Below, piece by piece: positions 35,448 to 49,900 of a stretch of 64,000 bases of DNA (position 1 is the stretch's first letter; every line of letters begins with the position of its first letter). The notes beneath the pieces were generated by a model. That model had not been told where the DNA came from. It made no database searches and saw nothing but the letters and a program-made list of their open reading frames with translations. Location of the stretch: assembly GCA_036877525.1 (NCBI GenBank), contig JAZGTH010000068.1, positions 3,614,001 through 3,678,000 of the forward strand, written 5' to 3'. A program made the translations under genes and the position numbers. This stretch comes from Chromobotia macracanthus. Taxonomy: Eukaryota; Chordata; Actinopteri; Cypriniformes; Botiidae.

Positions 35448-36230
35448 GAGATGAGATTTTGCCAGCTTACTCTCCCTCATTTGTTGAATAACTCGGCTGC
35501 ACAAGAACATACTTCTGCCCTGAAGGAACGTCTAAGGGAGATTCTGAAACTACTTCTGTGACGATATCAAACTCTGTTGTGATCACGACTCTGGCATGTG
35601 AATGTGAAGTAAATGCATTAGGGCTTCTTCATCAGGCCGCCGGTGTCTTAAGTGCAGGGCGATTTAAAACGTGTTTGCTTCTTGCTTCTGCATGGAGCAG
35701 ATGTAAATGCGACCGTGATAGAGAAACTGCACTTGAAGATGCCATACGCTCTGGGTTCTCAGTTCTTTTCACTTTCTCCACATTTACTTTGGGGATGCGT
35801 GTCTGAATTTGATTTTTGCATGCTTATCTTAAATGATTTATCCTGTAATCCAATAGGAGTTTGGAAGTGGTGGAGCTGTTCATTTCTGCAGGGACATGTT
35901 TGGAAAAGTCCTCAGAGGAACTGAGGGGCTGAGATGTGCTGGTGAGTGAGATGTATATTTGCACAAATGTTGCATATAGAAAAATAACCATCTCACCATT
36001 TTCGTGATTTGATACTGCATCACTTCAGTTTCCTCTAATATAACAGCAAAGAGAAAAGTTCAACAACACGCCTGTAGATGATGCTCAATGACTGGGCTTG
36101 CAAAACTTGGTGGAGCTGTTGAGTTATGAGGTCACCAGCTTAACCAGGCCACATATGCCAGAGAATGGCCAGATCAGCGATTAGCAACAGCCATTATAGT
36201 TGTAAAAGGGCTCTGAGTTTAAAGTTCTTG
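35448..36230 (+). pseudogene. Decayed ankyrin-repeat gene, probably aspg-like
   Basis: Ankyrin-type remains appear in order but in shifting frames. Block A (about 35448-35560), after an AG acceptor, reads GEMRFCQLTLPHLLNNSAAQ and then EHTSALKERL. Block B (about 35610-35752) reads GLLHQAAG in one frame, GDLKRVCFLLLHGADVNAT in a second, then returns to the first for DRDRETALEDAIRSG and a GT donor. Block C (35857-35941) reads SLEVVELFISAGTCLEKSSE, meets a TGA at 35930 and ends at a GTGAGT donor. Block D (about 36047-36190), after an AG, contains GLQ and WWS in different frames, with stops. The run GEM, QE..ALK..L, LH.AA, DVN, AIRS, then AG.CL..S.EEL and GLQ.WW follows the C-terminal ankyrin half of ASPG as I remember it. 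The enzymatic domain was not found, so this is a truncated relic; the ankyrin call is firmer than the ASPG call. Confidence 0.6.
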
Positions 36231-36372
36231 GAGGATAAAGTTCTACATCACAAGTTTTTAAATGCTAAATTAATTCTAACTTTTAAAAACACTGTTCGGT
36301 AAGGAAAGGGTAATGTAAACAATAAAAAATGAATGAAACTGATTTTCAGGGGGGGGTTGCACTATTTTTCTC

Positions 36373-36408
36373 CAGTGTAATCATTTTCAACTGAAAATGA
36401 TTACACTG
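36373..36408. repeat. 17-bp perfect palindrome with 2-nt centre
   Basis: CAGTGTAATCATTTTCA at 36373-36389 is followed, after AC, by its exact reverse complement at 36392-36408. It is compact enough to extrude a cruciform. No element ends or frame surround it. Confidence 0.85.
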
Positions 36409-36757
36409 AATATGCTCAGAATATGGCCCGAACCCAGAGTACTCCTCCATCCTTGACTGAAGTAGATACCAGCCAAGAATGAGGTGATGGGGTGGCGGCG
36501 GGATGCTGCAGGAATGCTGTCATGGGACAGAGGTGAGAGACGGCTTTATATATATATATGCACCCCTGTGTAATGATTGGATTACATGACCATGCTCCTC
36601 CTGAACTGTGTTGCATAAACTTCATATAATAATCCTCCAGACAAAAAGAGGCTTTTTTTTATTTTATTTATTTATTCTTTATGGGTTTCCAGTTCTGAAC
36701 ATGTAAATGCAAACATTATTTGCCATAGTAAAAAACACGCTCTAGATAATACTCAAA

Positions 36758-37251
36758 GGCTGCGTTTACACTGCAAGTCATCCAGTTTTTTGGTCCCACC
36801 TGTTTACACTTATGCCTCATATCCGATGTGCGTGTTTACATTAGTCTCCCGGCCAAAAAGATTCCAGTCATTCACTAATATGAGTGCCATGATTGATCCT
36901 CGAATTATGGATGGAATTTTGCTAATTCATCTTGTCAAAAGTTGGCTTATAGCCTCCTTATATTCGGCTTTAATGCTCTTTATTTTGCGCTGGCATTGCA
37001 GCTATGTTTGGTACATGTGCGAAATGATGATGTGAAATGCAATCCATCATGGAACAGTGACGTTACAGCCAAGGTGAATTGGATATGTGTGTTTAGACGC
37101 AGGTCGGATGTCTGGATATCAGATATGTATCCGATTTAAATTCACATTTGAAAGTGGCTCAGATCGGATATGAAAAAATTGGATCTCAACAACTTCTGAT
37201 CTGTGTCAGATGTAAAAAATCAGAGTTTTTTGTGCCAGTGTAAACGCAGCC
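36758..37251. mobile_element. Non-autonomous DNA element with 16-bp terminal repeats
   Basis: GGCTGCGTTTACACTG (36758-36773) and its exact reverse complement (37236-37251) bound a 494-bp segment. Subterminal GGATATGA/TCATATCC-like motifs lie inside. No transposase frame is present, and the flanking bases give no clear target duplication. Short open frames inside are shadows. Confidence 0.8.
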
Positions 37252-38914
37252 AAACATTTTTTGAAATAGGACAACAATCCAAGTGAACAACAGATTCTGG
37301 TGTCTGACAGCACTTGGCCATGGCATTATACTAACTCTTAATGCTTGACACTTTTTAATGGGACTTGATATTCCTATAACCCTACAATACAAAATTGACA
37401 GAGGCTTTGTTTCTTTTACTTCATGATGGCTACAAAACAACATGCAAGAAAATAATTATGAATGACCAACCTCCTGTCTTGAAAGTTAAAGCAAGTAAAC
37501 TTTATTTATAGGAGTAAATAACCAATTTAATATCTACGGTGAGTGAGGGCGAGAAACTGAACTGACCTTTTTTTTTTAGTTTAATATTGATGATGACCAG
37601 ATCCCAGAATCTGAAGTTCTGTGACCATCCTCATCCTCCACCTCAGCCTTGCACCCCTGCCATCAACAGCACTATCACACACCATAACACCCATAATGTG
37701 TCTTTAAGAGGCATATTTCAAGAGAGACGCAATGTTCTAATAGTGTAACACAGACAAGAATATAACTATGCCATATGTATCATATTGTTTCCATATTAAA
37801 AGCTAATATCAATCTAGGAATCTTTGTAAAGTGAGCAGTGCAAAAACACTGTTACAAAAGACAAGGCACGATAATTCGGCCATTCGGTGCAAGATTAAGG
37901 TGAACCCGGAGGAGAACTATTTTGACTTCATCAGAGAACGACTATAATATGCAAACAATTGCCTGAGAGTTAAAAATGATCAAAACAAGACAAGATTTAT
38001 TTTGTGTAACATGCAGTCACATGTCCAGTCAATAGAGCAACCTGACGGGCAATGCGAAAGCGTTCAAAGGTACAAAAACTGGCCAAGAAAGAAGGTTGAC
38101 ATTCTTGTAGCATCCAAGAGCAGGAACTCTCTTGTTACAGAGAACAGCAGTATCAAACATGAAGCTTTGTTATTTAAATGACAGCCCAAGAACATTGCAT
38201 GCATTTTTATGCCATAGAGTTTGTTTACAAAAGCAAAGAATTACAAAAAATGTCACAGGAGTGGCTTTTACAATGAAGGTTGTCAAAGAGAAGCTTTCTC
38301 AATTGGTGAGCATCATACATACATCATAAGATTGTGAGGTCGTCTGCTTTTAGGGGCCTCAAGTTGACCTAAATGGTCAGCAGGTGAAGGTTTACCTGTA
38401 ATCCTTAAATAGCGAATAAACTCCACTGGTAGTCTGGAGAAATAACTTATTAAAATGATTAAACATACAGTAATGTCTAATATACCCACCAACAGCATGC
38501 TAAATATGCATAAACACAGAAAGGCTAAAATAATAAATTGCTTATAATATAAATGCCACTAAATAACACAACGTACACAAAAATAAAACAAACATGTCAA
38601 AAGACTTTAAAAAAATATATTTGGTCCAGATTATATAACTCTTTAAAATGCTTCAAGGAAGAATAAGATAAACATGCATTTAATCAATCACTCACTCAAA
38701 ACTATAGTCAGTTCTAAAAGATTAAAACCATTTTCTGCTTTACAGACTGGAGAATTCAAAAAGAGATGTCTATGGGTTCAGCTGGGGCAAAGTTGAAAAT
38801 AAAGCTAATCAAGAGGTGGAAAACCTCCAGATAAAAGCTGTATCCATGGCCTTCATTTCTAAAATAGATTTTTTTTGGGCATCAGTGTGTCTTCTGTGTA
38901 AACAGGCATTGATC

Positions 38915-38920
38915 TTTATT
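38915..38920 (-). terminator. Candidate doc2 polyadenylation signal
   Basis: AATAAA on the minus strand lies about 860 bp after the doc2 stop codon. Other minus hexamers lie further on, so the true 3' end is not fixed. The stretch 37252-39781 holds no other gene and is treated as doc2 3' sequence and spacer. Confidence 0.3.
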
Positions 38921-39781
38921 CATACTAGAAAAATGGCTATTTAAGCTTCCTGTGTGTCTTAATATATGGCACAATTTGTCAATGTTAATTTGTTGTGAGA
39001 GTATTTTAACTAAATAAAGATATTAACTATTCATTAAGTAGACTTACTAGGAGGTCATTCACTCTACTGAAAAAAGCAATTATAGCCTATTGTAATGAAA
39101 GGGGTGTTACAAACCAAACTTTGTGGTGGGTGAAAATTGTAACTTTTTTTATCTATACAGACTATATATAATCCTCACAATCATCTGTCTGTAAAATATC
39201 ATTTTGTTGTTTTTGCTTAGCCTTTAGACAAGCATCAGAACAGTTCTAGACTGTGTTCTTGATGTAAACATGTTTTTTTCAGCAGAGCTCTTAGGCAGTT
39301 CAGCCTTATTTTGGAAATTATTTTCAGAGCCCCTTTGCTGCCATAATGCATACTGATAATACACTTACTGACAGCTGATTTCTGTAAACAGCTTTCTTGA
39401 ATACATGAAACCTCAGACATAGCTTAGAGACTGAATAATGAGAGAAGTTAGAGGATGTTGAAATATTTAAACAGCACATCTGATCTTCTGTTGGCTGCGG
39501 GAACATCATCTCTCCATTTTCAGTGAGGTTGTACAAACAGGCTGATTAAAGACCCTTATATAAGCCCAAAAACCACATTAAGCCAAGCAATAAAACTGCA
39601 AGCTCAACACCAGGGAACATACGAGAGATAGAACAGGTGTGTTAGTTAGGAGCAGATACTGGCACCCATCTCTGATTCAATGAACTCAATGAGTGTTGAT
39701 CTGTCTGTCAAAGGCTGGGCTTACATCGACATCATGTGGTCAAGGGGCGGGGCACTGGGGCAACTACTGGAAGGTAGACTT

Positions 39782-42700
39782 TCAGTCATTGTACCCTGAA
39801 CCAGGAAGTTCATTGGTTAACGTGTGCCAGCGCTCAATTTTCTTGTCCTTGTTTTTCAGACAGTCAAACCAGTGTTTAAGCCTCTCACCATTGGCATTTA
39901 TACCTAATGACACTCCGCCTGGAAATAGGTGAAAAAGTTCATTATTACTTGAGTTGCAGTCTCAGAGGCAGTTTTACAGTATGAGATAACCTCTGGAATG
40001 GAATTTAATCAATAACACAATTCACAGATCTTTTACTTACAACCTAACAATAAATATGATTAAATGATTAAAAATGTAAAAAAATAAAAATATAACTTTA
40101 GTATTATTTGTAACAGATCCTACCAATGAAATCATTGGATTTGCCAATGTCATAGTCCCAGACAGTCACCTCCAGGGTCTTCTTGCTAAGATCAGCATAC
40201 TTTATCTCATAGAAGAACTCCTGACAAGACAAGGTGAATAAAATGAGCACATATCATTCACATGCATGAGGGGTGAATCAGAAATAAAGACCATCATACA
40301 CATGAGAAATACTAATGCACTTAATAGTAAGGTCACTCTTACTTCGTTAAACTCAGGGTTAAGGGTCTTCTTTTTGACAGCTGTCTTGTGCTTTGATTTT
40401 TTGTTCTCATCTGGCTTGAGATACCTGAAATACATGGGCAATACTGAAAGTAGGATGCATTTAGTTGTAATACGTTTTACTGAAGGTTAAGTTGACTTAC
40501 TATTAAGACCATACACAGGTATAATTCTGAGATGATTCATGCTTAATTATGCTGCACAGGCAATTCACCAAATAAAACTGGCAACATGATCAAAATAAGA
40601 AGAAAAATGTTGCATGCAATTTCCAGGCCCACTAGAGGGCAATGCAGGCCTTATATATGGAATGACATTTTGACCACTTTCAGATATTGGCCTTGTTTAT
40701 CCTTATTGAATGATAAACATGGCTTATTTCTAGACATTATCAACAGCAATTCCTCTAGGTCTAAGAAAGCTTAATAAAAAAGTTGAAATGAACTCATATT
40801 TCACATGTCTGCTGTCACAGAGACCATTAAAATTGGTGATGCCTTATTCTGACTCCTGCGAGCGCTCTCTAATGAGAGTGCCCTTCTCTCGCTCTCTTAC
40901 AGAGACCATCAGACAAGCAGACAAAACTCATAGTCTGGTTCAGGCAATGAGGTCAAACCTCCCACAGCCTAATAATCACAGTCTGTTGCTTATATTGTAA
41001 CGCTGATAATATAAATTCATCATATTGAATGATAATCCTTTATTATCCTTTTGGGATTTAAACAGAACTGACAGAAGAGTGCATAACTCGAATTGATGAC
41101 GATTGTCATAAATTGAAAGGTCAGCGGCTTATTTGAGATATTACAAAAATGATGGGAGATTTTCAAAGTAACATTTATGAAAGATTTCCTTCTCTTAGTA
41201 ACACAGTGTCTTGCTGGGGTCACTTGTTACAAAATTGCCTCCAGGCAACCCCATTATTTAGCTTTTATTATTATTTTTTTCCAGTTTAAAACAGAATTTC
41301 TCTGAATTTATCAAATGAACATAGATGTTCAGTAAAACTTAATAATTATCCCCAAATTGTGAATATCAGTTGATATTAGTCCAGGGCAGATGTGGCATGA
41401 ACACAAAAACAAAACAATTGGAAAACTCAAAAGTGATTTGAAAACAGCAGACGGAGACAAAACACTGACACAAGGATTCTTCTGTTTAATGTACCCAACA
41501 GTAATGATGAATGAATAAATAAATATCCATACGCTATTATAAGCATCAGAACCAGAAAGGTAAAATTGTCCAATGTCTGAACATGCAGAAAACAAAACAT
41601 AATGCTTCACTACAATAATCCCTCTATAAACCATTAGATCCAGGAGAGGTTGGGAAAGCTAATCCCTACTCTGTGCTATAGCAGAGATTGTTGCTTCATT
41701 TCTATCCAACACATCTAAAAATAAAGCTATGAATCCCATATTTGATACAGAGAAATGCCATATAATTGCATTGGTATCAAGGTTAAGTGTTGGAATAAAT
41801 GGGTGTGGTAAGGGATTTGTCTTTAACATACATGTGCACTTACATTGTAATTAGTCATTTAGATTATATCCAAAGTGACTTACAGTGTATGTATCACAGG
41901 GAAATGCCCCTGGAGCAATTTATGGTTAAGTAGCTTTCTCAAAGGCTCAGAGGTGGTGCCTCATGAATCAGTCCAGTGGGATTTGAACCCACAGCCTTTT
42001 GGTGACCATCCATTAGGGTACACCGATCCCACATCATAACCTTAAACTGCCCAAGACCTTTATAAAGGTTAGGTAGATAGAGTGGTCATTTACATTATGA
42101 CCTACTCAGCTCTCACTAAACAACAGAACCATCAGCAAATCTAAGAAGCTTGTATGTATCCAACTGCAAAGGATAATGATTGTTAAAGAACTTATATTTG
42201 AAATCAACCTGTCACAGAATATTTAAATGCCAAATCTGACTAAATTAAGGCTGCAATCTGTAACTTTTTCCTCCCCACCACCATCTCTGTTCGAAACATG
42301 AAATTGCAGGGTACTTTTTTCTTAACATGGATAAGTTTACATTCTTAACTGCTGTAAGAACAAGCAGTCTTTCAGTTAAAAGATGACTATTTTCTCTAAA
42401 ATCAAACCCGACAGCTCAAATTATAAATCACTGTGAATCGAGGTAAAGAAGATCATGCTTGCTCATTAACTGATTTTTGTTCATTTTCAACCATAAAGTT
42501 ACAGATTACAACTTTCAGCTTTGTATCTAAGATCAAGCTGGACCGCGACTGATTTGTACTCATTTGTAATTTACATTCTCATTTTCTATTCTGCTTCACA
42601 TTAAGCTGATCCATATTCTGTATATGAAATGATTGTTGCAGAACCAAAGTTCTGTGCTTTAGCAAAGAAAATTATTGAAAGAGAATCGATGGGAGACAGA

Positions 42701-43879
42701 TTGTGTGAGGTGTGGCTTACGTTTTAACGTAGGGGTCAGAGAAACCATTGGCGTCCATGGCAGCGAGATGGGCACAGCGGATGATGCCCACAACTAAGCC
42801 AGACTTCTGAGAGCTGTACTTCAGAGAGATCATGATGCGCCCTCGCTCCTCCAGAGACTTGTCATCTGTCTTGTCAATCTGTGCACAAACAGGAAACACT
42901 GCTGTCAGTCCAGCTCCTCAGAACTATACAGAAAAGGAAGGATGTCGATTAAACACTACTGAACCCTAAATGAAGTGCATCACATTTCCATTACATTTTT
43001 AAGGTTTAAATATTTTATCACATAAATGTGTCTGAAAGCGTTAGAACATTTCATTGCTAAACATTTTCATTGCTATCATCCTAAAGTAAATTACTAAAGT
43101 TTAATATTCGTTGGGACATATATGCCTTCCAAAAGGTAATAGAATCAACAATTTATCTGACAACACAAGAAATACCTTCATGCTGATATTTCTAGCAAAT
43201 GCACATTTTCAATGATCAATTATAGGACAGTGGAACTGTGCCCTGAGGATGAAGTATTCTGTATGTTTGTGCCTTATTCTGATAGTTCAATTTCTAAATG
43301 TTTTCTCACTCTTTCTTTACCTTCCAATTGGCGTTCCTATTTACAATACAACAGCATAGCAACCGGAATGACATTGTAACACTGTCATCCTCTACTGACA
43401 CGTAACAAAACACACACTTCTTGATGTCACTGTGTAAATAAATATTTCATTACTTAAAAAAGGGAAGAAATATGATTTGCCCATATATTTATCATCCAAA
43501 TATACACGGTGCTAATAAAACAACATCTAAACATATAAAGAAAAAAATAAATAAAGTGACTGATATTAAATCTTTAACACATATACAGGACACAGATAGC
43601 ACTCGATGTGTAAAATTTAAACTGCAACTTAACAACGTAGGTTGTCACTTGTTAAAATTCTAATAATTCCTGTTGCAAACTTCATCTGAGCATCATTATC
43701 ATTTAATTATCAGTTCATAAATATGTAAATGTGTCCCAGAAGTCCCAGTAGAAAATTTATTAATTTTCCAAATTTAGTTTCATATCCTCGCCAATACTAA
43801 GCTGTTGTCTAGACATTTTTGTTTATGGCAGAGCAGAACCAGAGCTGAGATCTTCCCAACTGTTGAGTGTGAGCCTTAA

Positions 43880-43924
<45 letters not shown>

Positions 43925-46900
43925 AACTTTGTGGACCCACCAAGGCTGTCAAGCGTAAAGTTAATTAGCTGTGGAGGAGGCGTCTCTGCTCATCCTCCAC
44001 AAACTGCTGTCTCATTTCCGTCTCCACTGGAGATCACACAAGTGTGCACACACGCACACACACACATTACACCGTCTCTTCACACAACAAACATTTTTCC
44101 TGTTTACTGGCTGGTGGAGCCACACTCAGGCCCAAAAGCAAACCCCAAGTCAGTGTTTGTGTTTAACTTTTACCACCTTTACCTGTACTGCAGATAGGAC
44201 AGCAGATCTCCAGTCTGTCAGTCTGTCTGCTAAACTTCAGTCCCTACTGTCTTACAGGTGGAAGACAGATAATAAATGGTGGTAAGAACAACATGACAAA
44301 TGTACTGAAAATTAAAATTTTATTATTGCCGTCAAATGTTATCAAGTATGTCCAATGTGATAATTTTCATTGAATGGCTGATTATCACAGACGTTATACA
44401 ATTACAGTGGTCATGAGGTCTATTTGTTAAATTACATTTAGTAATTACAATTACTCAGGTTTTATTAGAATCATAGACTTTCCCTGCTCAAAAGACCAGA
44501 ATACATTAGTATGTATTTTCCAGACAGGTTTATACTAGCTCTATACTAGAGCTGGTCTAGCTGGTGAGCCACCTTAGTCATACTTTTCCCCAGCAAAACT
44601 TAACTGGGGTAAATGGTTGACAAGCATGGCCTTTTAAATAAAGTCTTGCTGGTTAAGGTAGACTTAAATTAGTTATTAGTTAAATAGTCAGGGACCGTTA
44701 TTGCTTCCTAAAGACCAGCACCCAAAACATAACATATGATGGTGCCCGTATCATCACGCCGGTTTTTCCAGCAGATTCAGAATGTAACTCATTTCAAGTA
44801 ACTTGAAATGTGCAAGAGGTTATGACCTCTGCCTTCTTTAGCAAAAGATAATCAGATAAAAGATCTTCAGCTCAACCCAACAACAACCCAAAAACTTGCT
44901 AATCCTGCCAGGCTACGAAATACTTTCACTTTGTCCTAATATCTACATCCACCACCCTCAAATCCATCAGACAAGACTGTAATGAAATGTACTGAAATGC
45001 ATTTTTCTGTGACAATAGAAAGCAATGCTTTGTGCTGATGCAAGCAGAGCTTCACACACAACACTGTCTAATGCATCAGGACGATTCACTCCTCAGGTTC
45101 AGTTTTGGATGGCTGTACAAAATTTGACGCCTGGACTTCTTTATAGAGGCACACTCAGAAATGTATGCCTTATGGGCCTGTTTACATGCAACATTCATAT
45201 ATTCATGTGTTGCCAGTTCTACAAAACAAAGAACAAACAATGATAAAAAAACAAATTCCCATACTGCTCAGCTTGCTTGAGGATGTAGCTTTGAACAGAG
45301 GTGCTTTTTAGTTCCACGATAAAAGCAGCAATTCAGCTGTCGAGTCTGAATGTGTCTGTATGGCTCATAGCTTTAACTCCGGCAGTGAGCAGCCTGCAGT
45401 TTTACCCCATTGTTTTGTTCTGTTGATTTTTGTGAAGCCTGTCATGTTCCTCTCAGACGGCTGATGGACGTGAGGATGTTTCACCAATGATAATTGAACT
45501 AATTAGTATGCTAATTCCATCAGAGTTATTTGATTTGGACTAATCAATTTGATATCGGAAGATCTTTATGTAGCATTCAAACTTCCTTCAACTTCCCCGT
45601 CACTCACAGGCAACGACACTGCTGATTAACTTAACCGAGCGGCTAGCATCCTCAAAGAATTGCTGCTCCAGACAGTAACTGTGAATGACTGGAACTCACA
45701 GGAAGCTGCTTTTCCAAACAGTTGCTGAAGTTCTTGGTCTGGTTGGGTTTGAGTTTCTTCAGGGGGATGCGGGTTTCTCCAATGAATTCATTGTGGCGGA
45801 ATTTGTCCTCATCACACACCGAAATCCTGAAAGCGGAGACAACAGAGTCAGGGTCAGATCAGGACTTCTAACAATAAAGCAACCTGACAAAAAAAGCAAC
45901 TACACAGCTGGAGTTTGAACTCTGAGGTTCAGTTCTCAACACATCATATAATTCTTGAGGTCTTTTATTTTAATATCTCAAAATACATATGAAACACTGA
46001 AGAGTCAGACAGTTACTTTATGACTTATGAGACATATGAGAACTGATAATAAACAAAATTACTCCAGACTCCAGATATAAAATATACATAAATGCAAAGA
46101 ACTGCTTTTCTGATTGCTGCACACACTGTTGAAATACATTCAACAGTAAAACATATGCAAGATATTTACTGATTTATCATACTGTTTTACGAAGTTTTTT
46201 TGTTTGTCATATTGACCCCAAACAGCAGGCACACTTTTAGGATAACTAACAGAAAGTTAAAGCTGCAGTAATAGCTGTCAAGTGGGTTTTTAATTTGCTT
46301 GGATAAACATATTAAAATAATTTTAAAGAAAAATATAAAGACTATAGGCTATAAGACTCAAAGCTTTCAAAATACAGCTGTTCTGACCCACTTCTGAACC
46401 TCACAGAGGGCTCACAGTAAACACAAAAAATCGTATACACACAAAAAAATTGGTCTCAGGCAGATATCTGGAGCATAAGATCCACACAACCTGTCCAATA
46501 ATGAGCACTGTGAACACTGTTCCCCCCACACAAGAAAACACTTATTCCCAGTCCAATATACAGTGTGAACTGAACCATATATTGGGTACGCAGAAGCTCC
46601 ATGTTATCTTCTAACTGTTAAATGTTCATTTGCATTGAACCTGCTGACTGTGAAATGAGTTTTCTGTGCTATTTGCAGTATTGACAAAAACACTTCATTA
46701 CATTTACATTGATGCATTAGGCAGAAGCTTTTATTCAAAGCGACGTACAGTACATTCAGGTTACACATTCTGTCAGTACATGTGCTCCCCTGAAATCAGA
46801 GCCGCAAGCACAGGAACACTTTATATGTGGGGGTACGAACAAAAGCACTGCTGTGTGTAGTTATTTACAGGTCAATATCAACATCTGACCAGATTCAGAT

Positions 46901-49900
46901 GAGTAATTCATACAGGAATAAGAACTTTCTGGACTTGTGTCTCATTTACCACAGGAACAGATGACTAAAATAACAACAAAGTGATGTATTTTAGATTGTG
47001 AAGAGTTGGTAATCACCAGAAAGAGAAGTTAATTTTAGCCAGAAATGAAAATCGTCATTATTTGTTCTTCCTCTTTTCATCTGAAACATTTTTTTAATGT
47101 GGAAAAATATTTTTCAGAATTTTTATCGTAATCACTCGCAATGAAATGAACCTAAAAGTAGCCCATATCACCTGTATGCTTACTCCAAAAACTTCCTGAT
47201 AGCTTTATGTTAGGAAAAGACTTAAAGATTTCAAGGAATAGCTCCCCCCAAAACAGTCTGTCATCATTTATTCACCATCATATTGTTCCAAACTTGTATG
47301 GATTTTTTGGCACTTATGAATACAAATGATAATTTATGGAATATTTGGGTAAGTGGATTTAATAACATGGCAGAAAATTATTTTAAATTTTACCCCAAAA
47401 TTTTTTTTAAAAAAGTTTTTTAAAAAAAAAAATCAATCAATAAAATTTTTAATTATCAATTTTCATACAATTATATGTAATCACCCAGTTCTTATTCATT
47501 GTTTTGATTATGTTGTGACTGTGGCGCGTGTCCTTCATATGAATGTGATGCTTACATCCGGTCTCAAATTTTGTTCTTAAAGAGAAGTCAAGTAGTGAAA
47601 AAAAACCAAATCGGTCTGTGATATAACATGGTTTTCACTAAAGTCGGCTCTTTAAAAGACAAATAAACAACAAATACATCTTAAATATATTTTGCAATAG
47701 TAGTGAGTAATCAAACTGTATGAGTCAGATGATTGTGTTATTACTTGAATTCATTCAGCAATAATTACACCATGCTAGAGAGCTGAATATATTAAATTCC
47801 TACTGAAATTTAGTGGGCAGTAAAATTTGTACTTTCACATAGATAGGCAGGTTTGAATATGCAAAAAATATTAGAAATTCAAGCATATTTGAATCTAACC
47901 GAAATCTAACTGAGAGCAAAGTGAATTATTATGTATATTATGATTGGAAGAGGGCAGGATTCCGGCTATTAATATTAATATTAATACGGCTAAAGACTTA
48001 TGTTTGGCAATTTCAAATAAACTACCGCTAACAGAGTCACTGTGTTTTGTTTATGCTTAAAAGGCTGCTTTGCAGATCACTGCAAGTATTGCCATGTCCA
48101 CTTAATGTAAGCGTCTTTGGGCTCGTTGTTTAGGTTTTGCTCATGAAGCTAGTCACATCGTGGAGTTAATACAGTGAGCAGTTGCAGATGTGTGATATTT
48201 AGGTCTTATTCCCAATCTAAAGCATTTGGATTTATTTAGGTTTGTTTTGGTCTTCTTCTTGTTTGCTGATTTAGTCTGTCAAGATCACTTTACACCCTTG
48301 ACCGCAGGGCTGGTGAGAGGGACTAGCTCGGGGTCAAAATGGGTGCGATACAGGAGACAGAGATCTCTGATGCATGTTTAAATACATTATTAACAACTAG
48401 TTGTTCAGTTCTGTACACACTGCATAGAATTTCTGTAAATGCTGTTGTCACTACCTGCATTTTTCAGGAGTTTATTTGGTTGTAGAAAGCGGTTGTCACT
48501 CCTGTAAATTACTGAACTGTGTGTGTACAGATTGGGTTTAGGCACTAAAAGGTGAATTTAGCTGCAGTATGTACATACATATGGCTTTGTCGTTGTTCAT
48601 TTTGTTTTAATATGCCGAGAGAAATCTGGAAATAGCAACATCTAATAGTCTGTGCATGTTGTAGAAAATGTGTTTGTAAACAGATTTTTTGTATTCTTTA
48701 CAAACAGCTAATCTAAATTAAAAGGCTTTCACATGGGAAGGCTTGAGAGGAGAGGCACTCGTTTGGATAATTTAGTTTTGAATAGAGCCGTCACTGTCAG
48801 AGCTGACGTTGGCAATGGAGGTATGCCTTTCCAGATAACCAAATCACACGCTTTTCACAGCCCTGGGAGGAGTTCTGCACAAGCCACCATTAAAACTACA
48901 CTCTGATGTTCATCTGCCACACATATAAACGATTGTGAGCAATTGGGGGTCTGGTGAATAATGGAGAAGGACGAATGCTTGAGTGTGATAAACCCTCGGA
49001 GCTGTGTGCATTGTCAAATGTTCAGAAAAAAAATCATGTAAATGTCTTTTGCCAACAAACATTCCTGACAAAGTTCAGCAGAATCAGTACTGGGGTTTGG
49101 GCTCTGAATTTAAGAAGATATAACATTTTCAATGTTTCACTATAAGATGCTTTTTGGAAGCTTCATTGTTTAAATTATTACAAAGCAAACTACAGTGTTG
49201 CACAGCCAGTGTTAAAATCCGGTGTTTAGTTACAATTATTACACACTTTACCATGTTTATTGTTACTGTATGGTGTTCATTTTGGATGTTGACATGAAAT
49301 CAACATCTGCACATTTTCTCCCACCTGTTCTAACATCTCCATCATTCTTCTTGACCAGATTTGTCTTCACGCAATGCAGTGCGTTCCAGGGTATTGTATT
49401 CATTTAATTTCATCACTAAAACAAACTGTATATACTTTATAAAATACTGTTTGTACGATTATTTCTAATTTAAGATTTGATTGTCGTTAATTGTTGTCAT
49501 CTTTTTATGTGAGTTTAATTGTCCTTTCTTCTCAAGTCAGAGAGCTGCTGATTGACGCCATGGTGTACACCATCTAACAGGTAAACAGAAAAAAATATAC
49601 GTATTTCAACGTTTAGTAAGTGACAAGCCAAGGAAATGTTCAGTTTCTTCCCCCTCAATCCCTGCAACAGGGCCAGTATGCACTGGGAAAATAGCGGTAA
49701 GCTGATAATTCTGCGGATATAATAAATATAAATAATACAGCAGTTTTATCATTTTGATATTGTGTTGATGTCCCACCACCCTCTCAGCTGACTCATGTTC
49801 ATGATATTCATGTTGTAAAATGTCTGACAGACATGCATTACTATGTGAGCGGACGTGACTGAATTTAGAGGTAAACTTCAGCTCAATTGTCATTTGATGC

